NCBI RefSeq assembly: GCF_036226365.1
Contig: NZ_CP108462.1
Span: 1,550,001 to 1,614,000, forward strand
Source of the DNA: Streptomyces sp. NBC_01262
GTDB lineage: Bacteria; Actinomycetota; Actinomycetes; Streptomycetales; Streptomycetaceae
Length of the DNA: 64,000 nucleotides
Direction of reading: 5' to 3'
Part shown: positions 7,915 through 17,515 of the stretch, piece by piece
Layout: each line of letters starts with the position of its first letter
Numbering within the stretch: position 1 is the stretch's first letter
The notes under the pieces: model-generated
The model's input: the letters and a program-made list of their open reading frames with translations, nothing else
Told to the model about the DNA's origin: nothing
Database searches by the model: none
Made by a program: the position numbers and the translations under genes

Positions 7915-9936
7915 ATGTCTCTTCCTCCGTCCCCGGGGCCGGCCCCCGCCCCCACCCCCGCACTGGGCCCCGTCCGGCTCGGTGACCAGGCACAGGTCGC
8001 GCTGCGGCCGGCCGAATCCGCCCGCGTCACCGGCGGTTTCTGGCACAAGCGCCGACGCGTCAACGCCGAGGTGAGTATCCCCCAGGGCCCGGCCCTGCTG
8101 GACTCCGTGGGCAATCTGCACAACCTCCGGCTGGCCGCCGGGACGGCGACCGGCGAGTACAGGGGCGAGCTGCCATTCCTCGACACCGATGTGACCAAGT
8201 GGCTGGAGGCCGCCTCCTGGCAGCTGGCGGAGACGGACCGGAAGGAGGAGTTCGCGCAGGCCGAGGACGTGGACCGGATGATCCGCCTACTGGCCGAAGC
8301 CCAGCAGCGCAACGGCTACCTGCAGAGCTACTACCAGGTGGTCAAGCCCGGACTTCACTTCGTCGAACTGCGCTGGGGTCACGAGTTGTACTGCGCGGGC
8401 CACCTCATCCAGGCCGCCGTCGCCCACCACCGGGCCACCGGACGCGAGGATCTGCTCACCGTCGCCCGCCGCTTTGCCGACCACATCGACGACACCTTCG
8501 GCCCCGGCAAGCCCGTCGACGGCATCTGCGGGCACCCCGAGATCGAGACCGCCCTGGTCGAGCTCTACCGGGAGACCGCCGAGCCGCGCTATCTGGACCT
8601 GGCCGGGTACTTCGTCGACCGGCGCGGGCACGGCCTGCTGCGCGACGGCCCGCCGAAGCTGGGCGACGCACACGCCGTCCCACCGAGCTCCGCCTACTGC
8701 CAGGACCATGTCCCGGTGCGGGAGGCCGAGACCGTGACCGGCCATGTCGTACGCCAGCTCTATCTGCTGGCCGGCGCCGCCGACGTGGCCGCCGAGACCG
8801 GCGATCCGTACCTGCGCGCCGCGCTGGAGAGGCTGTGGGAGTCGATGACCACCACCAGGACCCATCTCACCGGCGGCCTTGGCGCCCACCACGAGTCGGA
8901 GGACTTCGGCGACCCGTACGAACTGCCCAACGAGCGTGCGTACTGCGAGACCTGCGCGGCCGTCGCCTCGATCCAGTGGAACTGGCGGATGACCCTGCTC
9001 ACCGGCGAGACCCGCTACGCGGACCTGACCGAGCGGACGCTCTTCAACGGCTTCCTGTCCGGAGTCTCCCTGGACGGGCTGCGCTGGCTGTACGTCAACC
9101 CGCTCCGGGTGCGCGACGGTTACGAGTATCACGGCGGGGACATCGGATCGCGCCGCACTCCGTGGTTCACGTGCGCCTGCTGCCCGCCCAATGTCATGCG
9201 GCTGCTCGCGAGCCTGCCCCACTACCTGGCCAGTACCGACGCCGACGGTCTGCAGCTGCACCAGTACGCCACCGGCTCGTACAGCGGACTCACCGACGGC
9301 GGCCGGGTCGCGGTCCGGGTGGAAACCGACTACCCCTGGCAGGGCCGGATCGCGGTGACCGTCGACGAGGCGGGCCCCGGGGAGTGGACCCTGTCACTGC
9401 GGGTGCCGCAGTGGTGCGAGCAGCACACGCTGGAGATCGGTGCGACGCCATCCGAGCAGGTGCCGGAGGACGGCTGGCTGCGGCTTCGCGGCGCCTGGCA
9501 GCCTGGCGACACGGTCGTCCTGAACCTCGGCATGGAGCCGCGGCTCACCGAAGCCGACCCCAGGGTCGACGCGGTGCGCGGTTGCGTGGCCGTCGAGCGC
9601 GGCCCGCTCGTCCACTGCCTGGAGCAGGTGGACCAGCCCGGCGCTCCCGGCCTGGACGACATCGTGCTCGACCCCACTGCGGAACTGACCGTCCAGCACC
9701 GCTCCGACCTGCTGGGCGGGGTCACCACCGTGGTCGGCTCCGGCAGGCTGCGGTCTCGGCCCGCCGGACAGGGCTGGTGGCCGTACCGCGCGGCCCGAGG
9801 TACCGGTGACGCCGCTCAGGCCCCGGACGGGGTGGACACCCCCACGGACACCCCCGTCGAACTGACCGCCATCCCCTACTACGCCTGGGCCAACCGCGAG
9901 GACGGCAGCATGCGCGTCTGGCTGCCCACGAGCTGA
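7915..9936 (+). CDS. Glycoside hydrolase family 127 (beta-L-arabinofuranosidase-like, DUF1680)
   Basis: 673 aa from the ATG at 7915 behind GGGAGC. The family fold is an (alpha/alpha)6 barrel. The zinc/thiolate catalytic centre known from HypBA1 is recognisable: E-x-C at residues 345-347 (AYCETC) and the vicinal Cys pair at 422-423 (TCACCPPNV), one of which is the nucleophile in the family. It likely removes beta-L-arabinofuranose or a related sugar from imported oligosaccharides. No signal peptide is seen, so it acts inside the cell. It leads an operon with a lipoprotein binding protein and two permeases, which fits uptake followed by intracellular hydrolysis. Confidence 0.93.
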   Translation: MSLPPSPGPAPAPTPALGPVRLGDQAQVALRPAESARVTGGFWHKRRRVNAEVSIPQGPALLDSVGNLHNLRLAAGTATGEYRGELPFLDTDVTKWLEAASWQLAETDRKEEFAQAEDVDRMIRLLAEAQQRNGYLQSYYQVVKPGLHFVELRWGHELYCAGHLIQAAVAHHRATGREDLLTVARRFADHIDDTFGPGKPVDGICGHPEIETALVELYRETAEPRYLDLAGYFVDRRGHGLLRDGPPKLGDAHAVPPSSAYCQDHVPVREAETVTGHVVRQLYLLAGAADVAAETGDPYLRAALERLWESMTTTRTHLTGGLGAHHESEDFGDPYELPNERAYCETCAAVASIQWNWRMTLLTGETRYADLTERTLFNGFLSGVSLDGLRWLYVNPLRVRDGYEYHGGDIGSRRTPWFTCACCPPNVMRLLASLPHYLASTDADGLQLHQYATGSYSGLTDGGRVAVRVETDYPWQGRIAVTVDEAGPGEWTLSLRVPQWCEQHTLEIGATPSEQVPEDGWLRLRGAWQPGDTVVLNLGMEPRLTEADPRVDAVRGCVAVERGPLVHCLEQVDQPGAPGLDDIVLDPTAELTVQHRSDLLGGVTTVVGSGRLRSRPAGQGWWPYRAARGTGDAAQAPDGVDTPTDTPVELTAIPYYAWANREDGSMRVWLPTS

Positions 9937-9970
9937 ATGCGCCCCCACCACCCCTTGAGGACCGCCAGTC

Positions 9971-11254
9971 ATGAGAACCAGAAGAGCAACGGCAGCGGGT
10001 GCGCTGCTGGCGTCCGTGGCACTGCTCGCCGCCGCGTGCGGCGGCTCGGGCTCGGGCTCGGGCCCGGACACATCGGGTCCCGGCTCGGGAACCATCACGC
10101 TGTGGGCCCGCGACGGCCAGAAGGGCTTCATCAACCTCCTCGGGGACGCCTGGAACAAGGACCATGACACGAAGGTGAAAGTGACCGTCGTCCCCACAGC
10201 CAACTTCGTCCAGAAGTTCGGCACCGCGGCCGCGGGCGGCTCCGGGCCCGACGTCGCCTCCATCGACCTCGTGTATCTGCCGTACTTCGCCTCGACCGGG
10301 GTACTGGACGACATCACCGACATGGCGAACAAGCTGCCGTACAAAGACGGCCTGAGCGCGGCTCACCGCAGGCTCGCCACATACAACGGCCGTACGTACG
10401 CGCTGCCCTTCACCGCCGAGGCGTCCGTCCTCTTCTACAACAAGGGCCTGTTCAAGAAAGCCGGTCTCGACCCCGACAAGCCCCCGATGAACTACGCGGA
10501 GATCATCTCCGCCGCGAAGAAGATCCGCGCGCTGGGCAAGGACACCTACGGGTACGCCATCGCCGGTCAGTGCGGCGGCTGCAACGTCTTCGAGTTCACG
10601 CCGCACATCTGGGCCAGCGGCGGCGATGTGCTCTCCGCCGACGGCAAGAAGGCCCTGTTCGACACACCTGAGGTCACCGACGCACTCGCCTTCTACCGGA
10701 AGCTGTACACCGACGGCTCGATGCCGGCGCAGTCCAAGACGGACAACGGCACCAACCAGCCCGCCGCGTTCCAGAGCGGCAAGCTGGGCATGACCCCGCT
10801 CGGCGCCTTCTTCGTACAGGTCCTCAACACGGACGACAAGGTCGACTTCGGTGTCGCTCCGCTGCCCGGCAGGAACGGCGGCTCGGCCTCCTTCGCGGGC
10901 GGCGACGAGATCGCCGTCACCAAGAACGCGAAGAACAAGGCGCAGGCACAGGAGTTCGTCAGGTGGGCGACCGGCGAGCAGGCGCAGACGGTCCTCGCGG
11001 AGAACGGCGTCGTCCCGGTACGCACCGACCTGATCGACAAGATCTACACCCCGCTCGATCCCCGGTACAAGGTACTGGCCGAGGCGATGGAGAAGGGCCG
11101 TACGCCGTACAGCACGGTCGAGAACGCGCTGTTCAACGACAACAACGGGCCCTGGGTCAACATGATCAACCGGGCCGTCTTCGACGGCGGCATCGCCAAG
11201 GCGCAGGAGGAAGGGCAGAAAGCCGCCCAGTCGATCATCGACGACGCGCCATGA
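9971..11254 (+). CDS. Sugar ABC transporter substrate-binding lipoprotein (family 1)
   Basis: 427 aa with a lipoprotein signal peptide: basic MRTRRATAAG, a hydrophobic stretch and the lipobox LAAAC. Next come a Gly/Ser linker, then TITLWARDG and a typical carbohydrate-binding family 1 body (EASVLFYNKGLFKKAGLDP, GGDEIAVTKNAKNK). It is anchored outside the membrane and captures the oligosaccharide for the two permeases downstream. The start follows TTGAGGACC. It lies 34 bases after GH127 and overlaps the next permease by 4 bases (ATGA). Confidence 0.95.
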   Translation: MRTRRATAAGALLASVALLAAACGGSGSGSGPDTSGPGSGTITLWARDGQKGFINLLGDAWNKDHDTKVKVTVVPTANFVQKFGTAAAGGSGPDVASIDLVYLPYFASTGVLDDITDMANKLPYKDGLSAAHRRLATYNGRTYALPFTAEASVLFYNKGLFKKAGLDPDKPPMNYAEIISAAKKIRALGKDTYGYAIAGQCGGCNVFEFTPHIWASGGDVLSADGKKALFDTPEVTDALAFYRKLYTDGSMPAQSKTDNGTNQPAAFQSGKLGMTPLGAFFVQVLNTDDKVDFGVAPLPGRNGGSASFAGGDEIAVTKNAKNKAQAQEFVRWATGEQAQTVLAENGVVPVRTDLIDKIYTPLDPRYKVLAEAMEKGRTPYSTVENALFNDNNGPWVNMINRAVFDGGIAKAQEEGQKAAQSIIDDAP

Positions 11255-12156
11255 GCGGCAGTGGAGTCCATCGGCGCACTCTGTCCCGGGCCGGGCGGCG
11301 CCGGCTGGCCGGTATCGCGATGGCCACGCCGGCCCTGGCGATGATCACGCTCTTCTTCTTCGTCCCGCTCGTCATGATGCTGTGGATGTCGCTCCACAAC
11401 TGGCCGCTGCTGGGAGAGCACCGCTTCATCGGCCTGGAGAACTACCGGAACGCCCTGCACGACACCGAGTTCCACACCGCCGTGGTCTTCACGGTCAAAT
11501 ACACGCTCATCACCACACCGGTGCTGTTCGTCCTCGGCCTCGGGCTGGCCCTGCTGGTCCGGCAACGGCGCCGCGGTGCCCGCTTCTTCCAGGCCGTGTA
11601 CTTCCTGCCGGTCGTGGTCGGCCTCGCCTCTGGAGCCTTTCTGTGGCTCTTCATGTTCCAGTCCGACATCGGTCCGGCCGGTGACCTCGCCGACCATCTC
11701 GGCCTCGGCAGCCGTACGACCAACTGGTTCGCCGGATCGACGTCGGCGCTGCTCGTGGTCATCGGCATGGTGACCTGGAAAGTCGTCGGCCTGCAGATGC
11801 TTCTGCTGCTGACCGGGCTCCAGTCGATCCCCACCGATCTGGAGGAGGCCGCCAGAATCGACGGCGCGAGCCGCCTGCAGATCCTCCGTTACGTCATCCT
11901 GCCGCTGCTGCGCCCGACACTGGCCCTGGTCCTGGTCTTCTCCGTCGCCGGTTCGCTGCTCGCCTTCGACCAGTTCTACATCATGACCGGCGGCGGCCCG
12001 TCGAACTCGACGATCACTGCCGTGTACGAGATCTACCGCACGTCCTTCATCAAGTTCCAACTCGGATACGGATCCGCCCTGTCCGCCCTGCTCATGATCG
12101 TGCTCGCTGCGGTCAGCGCGGTGCAGATGCTGCTGCTGCGCTCTTCCGACCGCTGA
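11251..12156 (+). CDS. Sugar ABC transporter permease (MalF-type)
   Basis: 301 aa with six predicted membrane segments. The first helix covers ATPALAMITLFFFVPLVMML. The binding-protein-dependent transport motif (EAA loop) is EEAARIDGASRLQILRYVILP, followed by LLRPTLALVLVFSVAGSL. It forms the heteromeric channel with the next gene. No ATPase gene is present in this operon, so it should use a shared multiple-sugar ATPase (MsiK in streptomycetes). It is coupled to the binding protein by an ATGA overlap. Confidence 0.95.
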   Translation: MSGSGVHRRTLSRAGRRRLAGIAMATPALAMITLFFFVPLVMMLWMSLHNWPLLGEHRFIGLENYRNALHDTEFHTAVVFTVKYTLITTPVLFVLGLGLALLVRQRRRGARFFQAVYFLPVVVGLASGAFLWLFMFQSDIGPAGDLADHLGLGSRTTNWFAGSTSALLVVIGMVTWKVVGLQMLLLLTGLQSIPTDLEEAARIDGASRLQILRYVILPLLRPTLALVLVFSVAGSLLAFDQFYIMTGGGPSNSTITAVYEIYRTSFIKFQLGYGSALSALLMIVLAAVSAVQMLLLRSSDR

Positions 12157-12191
12157 TCGTCCGACCACTGAACAACCTGAGGAGAAGTCCG

Positions 12192-13070
12192 GTGGAGACG
12201 GACCCCGAGGACCCCAAGAACCTGCCGGCCGCCATCCGCCAGTCGCTGCCCCAGGCCGCCTGGTGGGCCGTCTGCGCCAGCCTGGCCGTGCTGTTCCTGT
12301 ACCCGCTGTACGTGCTGCTCTCGCAGAGTCTCAAGGCACCGGGCGAGGCCGCCGCCGCGCCGCCGACCCTCTACCCGCACGAACTGTCCCTGGACAGCTT
12401 CCGGTCCCTGGGCGGTGACACGGGGATCAGCATCCTGACCAATGCCGGCAACAGCCTGCTCGTCTCGCTGGGCGCCACCCTGGCGACGGTGGTCCTCAGC
12501 ACCATCGCGGGTTACGGATTCGCCCGCCTGCGCTTCCCCGGCAGCAACCTCCTCTTCTTCGCCACCCTGGCCACCTTCATGATCCCCTTCCAGGCGATCA
12601 TCACCCCTCTCTACCTGCTCCTCAACAACCTCGGACTCCAGAACTCGCTGCTCGGACTGGCCGCCGTCTACACCACCTTCCAGCTCCCCTTCGGGCTGTT
12701 CCTGATGCGCAACTCCTTCTCGGCGATCCCCCACAGCCTGGAGGAAGCCGCACTGATCGACGGCTGCGGAATCCTCACGGCGATGGTCCGGGTCGTCCTG
12801 CCGGTCGCCGTACCGGGTCTCATCACCACCGCGCTGCTCACCTTCTTCGCCTGCTGGAACGAGTTCTTCGCAGCGCTGATCCTCGTCACCGACCAGGACA
12901 AATTCACCCTCCCGGTCAGCCTCAGCGTCCTCGCCAGCGGCAACCTGGGCAGCGTCAACTGGGGAATCCTCCAAGCCGGCGTCGCGGTGACCATCGCCCC
13001 CTGCGTGGTCATCTACCTGCTGCTGCAGAAGTACTACGTCGGCGGACTACTCAGCGGCGCGGTGAAATAA
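12192..13070 (+). CDS. Sugar ABC transporter permease (MalG-type)
   Basis: 292 aa with a GTG start after TGAGGAGAAG. The MalG-type EAA loop is EEAALIDGCGILTAMVRVVLPV, and there are six hydrophobic segments. The N-terminal acidic stretch (METDPEDPKNLPA) precedes the first helix. It is the last gene of the GH127 operon and converges on the minus-strand permease 45 bases away. Confidence 0.95.
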   Translation: METDPEDPKNLPAAIRQSLPQAAWWAVCASLAVLFLYPLYVLLSQSLKAPGEAAAAPPTLYPHELSLDSFRSLGGDTGISILTNAGNSLLVSLGATLATVVLSTIAGYGFARLRFPGSNLLFFATLATFMIPFQAIITPLYLLLNNLGLQNSLLGLAAVYTTFQLPFGLFLMRNSFSAIPHSLEEAALIDGCGILTAMVRVVLPVAVPGLITTALLTFFACWNEFFAALILVTDQDKFTLPVSLSVLASGNLGSVNWGILQAGVAVTIAPCVVIYLLLQKYYVGGLLSGAVK

Positions 13071-13115
13071 CTTCCCGCAGCCACGATCACCGACCCGGCA
13101 GTTCCCTGACATCCC

Positions 13116-14402
13116 TCAGCTCCGCCCGCGCGAGTCCGCGGCGCGCCGGGCCAGGGAGTCGAAGACGACCGCCGTGAGCAGCACCCCGCCGGTGATCATG
13201 AACTGGACGGGGGTCTCGACTCCCAGCAGTGCCATGCCCGAGGCGATGGACTGGATGATGAGCACGCCCAGCAGCGCGGACCAGGTCGAGCCGCGGCCGC
13301 CGAACAGGCTGGTGCCGCCGATGATGGCGGCGGCGATGGCGTTGATCAGCAGCATGCCGGAGCCCGAGACCTGGCTCGCGGAGGTGAGCCGGGACGCGAT
13401 GAACAGGCCGCCGAGCGCGGCCAGGGTCCCCGACACCATGAAGACCGAGATCCGTACGTGGGCCACGTAGACGCCGGCCCGCCGGGCCGCCTCGACGCCG
13501 CCGCCGAGGGCGAGGATCTGCCTGCCGTAGGGCGTACGGCGCAGGAAGAGGTCCGAGGCGATGATGACGGCGAGGAAGATCAGGAGCGCCAGCGGCAGGC
13601 CCTCGAAGCGGCCCAGGACGTAGACGGTGGCGAAGGCGACCACCGCGAGGAGGCCCGTGCGGGCCCAGATCTCGCCCACCGGGCGGTAGGGCATCCCGGC
13701 GGCGCCGCGGCGCCGCCGGTCGCGGAAGGAGACGAGGAGGTACGCGGCCGTGCCGAGCGCCGCCAGGCCGTAGGTGGCGACGGGGGCGGTGAAGTAGCGG
13801 CTGGTCAGCTTGGCGACCAGCCCCTCCTCGCTGAAGTTGATGGAGCTGTCCGGCCCCAGCAGGTAGAGCATCAGGCCGTTCCAGAACAACAGGCCCGCGA
13901 GGGTGACGACGAACGCGGGTACGCCGATTCTGGCGAAGAAGAACCCCTGGAGGCCCCCCGCGGCGGCGCCGCTGATCAGCGCGATGATCACGGCGAGCCA
14001 TTCCGGCATTCCCAGGTTCACGTTCAGCGCCGCGAACAGGGCGCCCGACAGGCCGGCGAGGGAGCCAACGGACAGGTCGATCTCGCCGATCAGCAGTACG
14101 AAGACGATGCCGACGGCGACCATGCCGGTCCCGACGATGTCCACGCTGAGGACGGACAGGTTGCGCGGCGAGAGGAAGTTGTCGTTGAGGCCCTGGAAGA
14201 TCATCCAGGTCACGGCGAGCGCGAGCAGGACCGGGGCCGGGCCGAGATCGCCCTCGTGCAGTCTGCGGCGCGCCGCGGCGGCGTGGGCCCTGAGGGGTAC
14301 GGCGTACCACCGGCGTCCGCCGCGGCTCCGGCCGGCGGCGGGCGCGGCATCGTCGGCGGGCGCCTGGCTGTCCCTCCCCGGCCCGCTCCCCCTCACGGCC
14401 AT
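13116..14402 (-). CDS. Xylose-type ABC transporter permease (XylH/RbsC family)
   Basis: 428 aa with about 10-12 membrane segments. Family motifs are IGEIDLSVGSLAGLSGALFA, GVPAFVVTLAGLLFWNGL, GIGGTSLFGGRGS-type (IIGGTSLFGGRGST) and the long hydrophilic insertion typical of XylH-type permeases. The ATG at 14402 lies inside the 3' end of the ATPase gene (10-bp overlap), so it is coupled to it. It forms the membrane part of a high-affinity sugar importer with the ATPase and one of the two binding proteins upstream. Confidence 0.94.
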   Translation of the reverse strand: MAVRGSGPGRDSQAPADDAAPAAGRSRGGRRWYAVPLRAHAAAARRRLHEGDLGPAPVLLALAVTWMIFQGLNDNFLSPRNLSVLSVDIVGTGMVAVGIVFVLLIGEIDLSVGSLAGLSGALFAALNVNLGMPEWLAVIIALISGAAAGGLQGFFFARIGVPAFVVTLAGLLFWNGLMLYLLGPDSSINFSEEGLVAKLTSRYFTAPVATYGLAALGTAAYLLVSFRDRRRRGAAGMPYRPVGEIWARTGLLAVVAFATVYVLGRFEGLPLALLIFLAVIIASDLFLRRTPYGRQILALGGGVEAARRAGVYVAHVRISVFMVSGTLAALGGLFIASRLTSASQVSGSGMLLINAIAAAIIGGTSLFGGRGSTWSALLGVLIIQSIASGMALLGVETPVQFMITGGVLLTAVVFDSLARRAADSRGRS

Positions 14403-15169
14403 GCCTCCTCCGGGTAGCTCGCGCGGTGGGCCACGGCGTTGTCCGCCGCGCCCGTGATGGAGGAGATGATCTGTTCCTGCGAGGTGGTGGGCACGTCGAA
14501 GAGGCCGTTGTTGCGGCCGAGGCGCAGGACGGCGACCCGGTCGGCGACGGCTTTGATGTCGCCCATGTTGTGGCTGATGAGGAGCACTCCCAGGCCCCGG
14601 TCGCGCAGTGACTCGATGAGGTCGAGGAGCTGACTGGTCTGCTCGACGCCCAGGGAGGCGGTGGGCTCGTCGAGCAGGAGCAGCCGGGGCGAGCCGAGGA
14701 TCGAGCGGGTGATCGCGACGACCTGCCGCTGGCCGCCGGACAGGGTGGCGAGCGGCACGCGCACGTCGGGGATGCGGATGGACAGGGTGTGCAGCAGCTC
14801 GCGGGTGCGGCGCTCCATCTCGACCTCGTCGAGGATGCCGAACCGGTGGATTTCCCGGCCGAGGAAGAGATTGCCGACGACATCGAGGTTGTCGCACATC
14901 GCCAGGTCCTGGTAGACGGTCGCGATCCCCAGGACCTGGGCATCCTGGGGGCGCTTGATCTGGACGGAACCGCCCTGCCACTCGATGACGCCCTTGTCGG
15001 CCGGGCCGACCCCCGAGATCACCTTGACCAGGGTGGACTTGCCGGCGGCGTTGTCGCCCACCAGGGCGACCACCTCCCCGGCTCTGATCTCCAGCTCCAC
15101 GTCCACCAGCGCCTGGACGGCGGCGAATCGTTTGGAGACGCCGCGCAGGGCCAACAGGGGCTGAGGCAC
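14393..15169 (-). CDS. Sugar ABC transporter ATP-binding protein, single-domain XylG/RbsA type
   Basis: 258 aa with one nucleotide-binding domain: Walker A GDNAAGKST, Q-loop VYQDLAMC, signature LSGGQRQV, Walker B LLLLDEPTA and the switch His in ISHNMGD. Classical XylG/RbsA/MglA proteins have two such domains in about 500 aa, whereas actinobacterial FrcA-like forms have one, as here. The GTG at 15169 is chosen because GGAGGT lies 6-8 bases upstream. It sits between the binding protein (34-base gap) and the permease (overlap). Confidence 0.94.
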   Translation of the reverse strand: MPQPLLALRGVSKRFAAVQALVDVELEIRAGEVVALVGDNAAGKSTLVKVISGVGPADKGVIEWQGGSVQIKRPQDAQVLGIATVYQDLAMCDNLDVVGNLFLGREIHRFGILDEVEMERRTRELLHTLSIRIPDVRVPLATLSGGQRQVVAITRSILGSPRLLLLDEPTASLGVEQTSQLLDLIESLRDRGLGVLLISHNMGDIKAVADRVAVLRLGRNNGLFDVPTTSQEQIISSITGAADNAVAHRASYPEEAWP

Positions 15170-15203
15170 GGGGCCACCTCCTTCCGCCTTCGGGAAACAC
15201 TCG

Positions 15204-16316
15204 TCAGGTGAGTCCGGCCTTGTCGCAGGCGGACCGGAGATTCGGCGTACATATCTGGTCGATGGTGTACATACCATCCTTTACCAGAGTGTCCTTGATG
15301 TTGCCGACCGTCACCGACACCGACGGGAGCAGGACCGCCGGGATGTCCTTCGTGGTGGGGCTGTCGACGGTGCCGGTGGCGATGGAGTCGACCGTCCTGC
15401 CGCGCCCCAGGGCGATGGCCATCTCGGCGGCGGCGTCGGCCTCGGGCTTGAAGGGCTTGTAGACGGTCATGTACTGGTCGCCCCGGACGATGCGCCGCAC
15501 GGCGGCCAGGTCGGCGTCCTGGCCGGTGATCGGGGGCAGCGGACTGACCTCGGCGGCGCGGAGGGCAGAGACCACGGCGCCGGCGAGGCTGTCGTTGGCG
15601 GACAGGACGCCGTCGATGTTGCCGCCGCCCAGGGCCGCGATGGCGCCGGTCATGTTGACGAAGGCGTTCTCCGGCCGCCATCCGACGGTGTCGTACGACT
15701 TGCCGATCTTGACCTTGCCCTGGAGGACGGAGAGCGATCCGCGCTTGTACCAGCCGGCATTGGGGTCGATCGTGGCGCCGTTCATCATCACGATCTGGCC
15801 GCCATCGGCCTTGGCGCCCATGGCCTTCAGGAGCGCCTCGCCCTGGAGCCTGCCGACCGTCGCGCCGTCGAAGGTGACGTAACCGGAGATCGGGCCCTGC
15901 GCGAGCCGGTCATAGGCGACGACCGGGATACCGGCCCGGTGCGCGGCCTCGACCGACGGGTGTATCCCCTCGGCGTCGATGGCGGCGAGGATCAGGACGT
16001 CCACACCCTTGGTGATCATGGCTTCGAGCTGCTGCCGCTGGACCGCGGGGTCGGGCGTGGCGGCGACTGTCACCGGACAGTCCGGGCACAGTTGCTTCAG
16101 CTTCTTCTCGATCAGGGGCCGGTCGGACTGCCCGAAGCGGGAGGCCCCGCCGCCCGGGAGCAGCACGCCGACGGTGAGGCTGTCCTCGCCGCCTCCGCCA
16201 CCGTCTCCCCCGCCGCAGGCCCCGGCCAGGGCCAGCCCGGCGGCGACCGCGATCGCCGTGGACGCACGGGCGAGCGGCCTACGCTTCACGGCCGGAAGGC
16301 CGGCGCCGAGACCCAT
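15204..16316 (-). CDS. Xylose-type sugar-binding lipoprotein (XylF-like), copy 1
   Basis: 370 aa. A lipoprotein signal (RRPLARASTAIAVAAGLALAGAC) is followed by a Gly-rich tether. The body is a type I periplasmic-binding fold with VAYDRLAQGPISGYVTFDG, MMNGATIDPNAGWY, GVLSANDSLAGA and TGQDADLAAVRRI, all diagnostic of XylF-like proteins. The ATG at 16316 follows AAGGA. An in-frame GTG at 16382 would add 22 residues in front of the signal peptide and is less likely. It lies downstream of a close paralogue (16400-17515) and upstream of the ATPase. Confidence 0.94.
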   Translation of the reverse strand: MGLGAGLPAVKRRPLARASTAIAVAAGLALAGACGGGDGGGGGEDSLTVGVLLPGGGASRFGQSDRPLIEKKLKQLCPDCPVTVAATPDPAVQRQQLEAMITKGVDVLILAAIDAEGIHPSVEAAHRAGIPVVAYDRLAQGPISGYVTFDGATVGRLQGEALLKAMGAKADGGQIVMMNGATIDPNAGWYKRGSLSVLQGKVKIGKSYDTVGWRPENAFVNMTGAIAALGGGNIDGVLSANDSLAGAVVSALRAAEVSPLPPITGQDADLAAVRRIVRGDQYMTVYKPFKPEADAAAEMAIALGRGRTVDSIATGTVDSPTTKDIPAVLLPSVSVTVGNIKDTLVKDGMYTIDQICTPNLRSACDKAGLT

Positions 16317-16399
16317 CTTCGGTTCCTTAGAAATATGTTCGACATTGCCCCGTAATGGGCGCTTAATACCAAGCGTAGCCACATTGCCGGTGTGGGCTC

Positions 16400-17515
16400 C
16401 TACTGGGTGAGTCCGGCCTCGTCGCAGGCGGACCGGAGCTCGCGGGTGCAGATCTGGTCGACGGTGTAGACCCCGTCCTTGACGAGCGTCTGCTCGATGT
16501 TGCCGACCATCACCGCGCTCGGGGTGAGCAGGACGGTGGGGATGTGGCGTGTGGTCGGGCTGTCGGTCGTCGTGGGGGCGACGGCGCCGAGTTCCTCACC
16601 GCGTCCCAGGGCCACGGCCATGGCGGCGGCCGCCTCGGCCTCCGCCCCGAAGGGTTTGTACACCGTCATGTACTGCTCGCCCTTGACGATCCGCCGCACG
16701 GCGTCGAGCTGGGCGTCCTGGCCGGTGACGGGAGGAAGCTCGCCGAACCGGGCGCTCTTGAGAGCGGCGATGACGCCGGTGGCTATGGCGTCGTTGGCCG
16801 CCAGGACGCCGTCGATCCCGTCCGGACCCAGGGCCGCGATGGCGGCCGACATGTTGGCGTGGGCGTTCTCCGTGCTCCAGCCCGGGGTGTCGTACGACCT
16901 GGCGATCCTCACCTTGCCCGCGATGACCGACAGGGCGCCCTTCCTGTACCAGGCCGCGTTGGGGCTGGTCGGATCGCCGTTCATCATCACGACGTTCTCC
17001 GCCCGGAGGTTCAGCCCGCCCGCCCTGTCGCCCATGGCCTTCAGGAGCGCTTCGCCCTGGAGCCTGCCGACCTGCCCACCGTCGAAACTGACGTAGCCCG
17101 AGATCGGGCCCTCGGCCAGCCGGTCATAGGCGACGACCGGGACACCGGCCTTGTGCGCCTCCTGGATGGAGGAGCGCAACGCCCTGGTGTCGGCGGCGTC
17201 GAGGATCAGGACCCTGACCCCCTTGGTGATCATGGAGATCATCTGCTGCCGCTGCCTCGACGCGTCGCCCTCGGCGTTGGCGTAGTCCATGGTGCAGCCG
17301 GGACACAGCTTCTTCAGGTGCTTCTCCATCAGCGGCTTGTCGTAGTGCTCCCAGCGGGGCACCGTGCGGCTCGGCAGCAGCAGGCCCACGGCGAAGTCGT
17401 CCGCGCCGGTCTCGTGGTCCTCTCCACAGGCGGCCAGGGACACCGCCATGAGTCCCGCGACGAGCACCGCGACCAGCGGCGCGATGGCGTGCCACGTGGG
17501 CGTACGGGTCCTCAT
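16400..17515 (-). CDS. Xylose-type sugar-binding lipoprotein (XylF-like), copy 2
   Basis: 371 aa, clearly related to copy 1 (shared VVAYDRLA.GPISGYV, GRLQGEALLKAMG, TGQDA.L.AVRRI.). The signal peptide ends in a lipobox (MAVSLAAC). The ATG at 17515 overlaps the stop of the SpoIIE phosphatase (ATGA), so an exported sugar receptor is translated together with a cytoplasmic phosphatase. Divergence is concentrated in the N-terminal lobe and in residues around NLRAENVVMMNGD, so the two copies may bind different sugars, or one may serve signalling rather than transport. Confidence 0.93.
   Translation of the reverse strand: MRTRTPTWHAIAPLVAVLVAGLMAVSLAACGEDHETGADDFAVGLLLPSRTVPRWEHYDKPLMEKHLKKLCPGCTMDYANAEGDASRQRQQMISMITKGVRVLILDAADTRALRSSIQEAHKAGVPVVAYDRLAEGPISGYVSFDGGQVGRLQGEALLKAMGDRAGGLNLRAENVVMMNGDPTSPNAAWYRKGALSVIAGKVRIARSYDTPGWSTENAHANMSAAIAALGPDGIDGVLAANDAIATGVIAALKSARFGELPPVTGQDAQLDAVRRIVKGEQYMTVYKPFGAEAEAAAAMAVALGRGEELGAVAPTTTDSPTTRHIPTVLLTPSAVMVGNIEQTLVKDGVYTVDQICTRELRSACDEAGLTQ

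Noticed and set aside
16317..16382. N-terminal extension of XylF copy 1 from a GTG at 16382
   Set aside because: It would put 22 polar residues in front of a normal lipoprotein signal peptide, and the ATG at 16316 has a better ribosome binding site.
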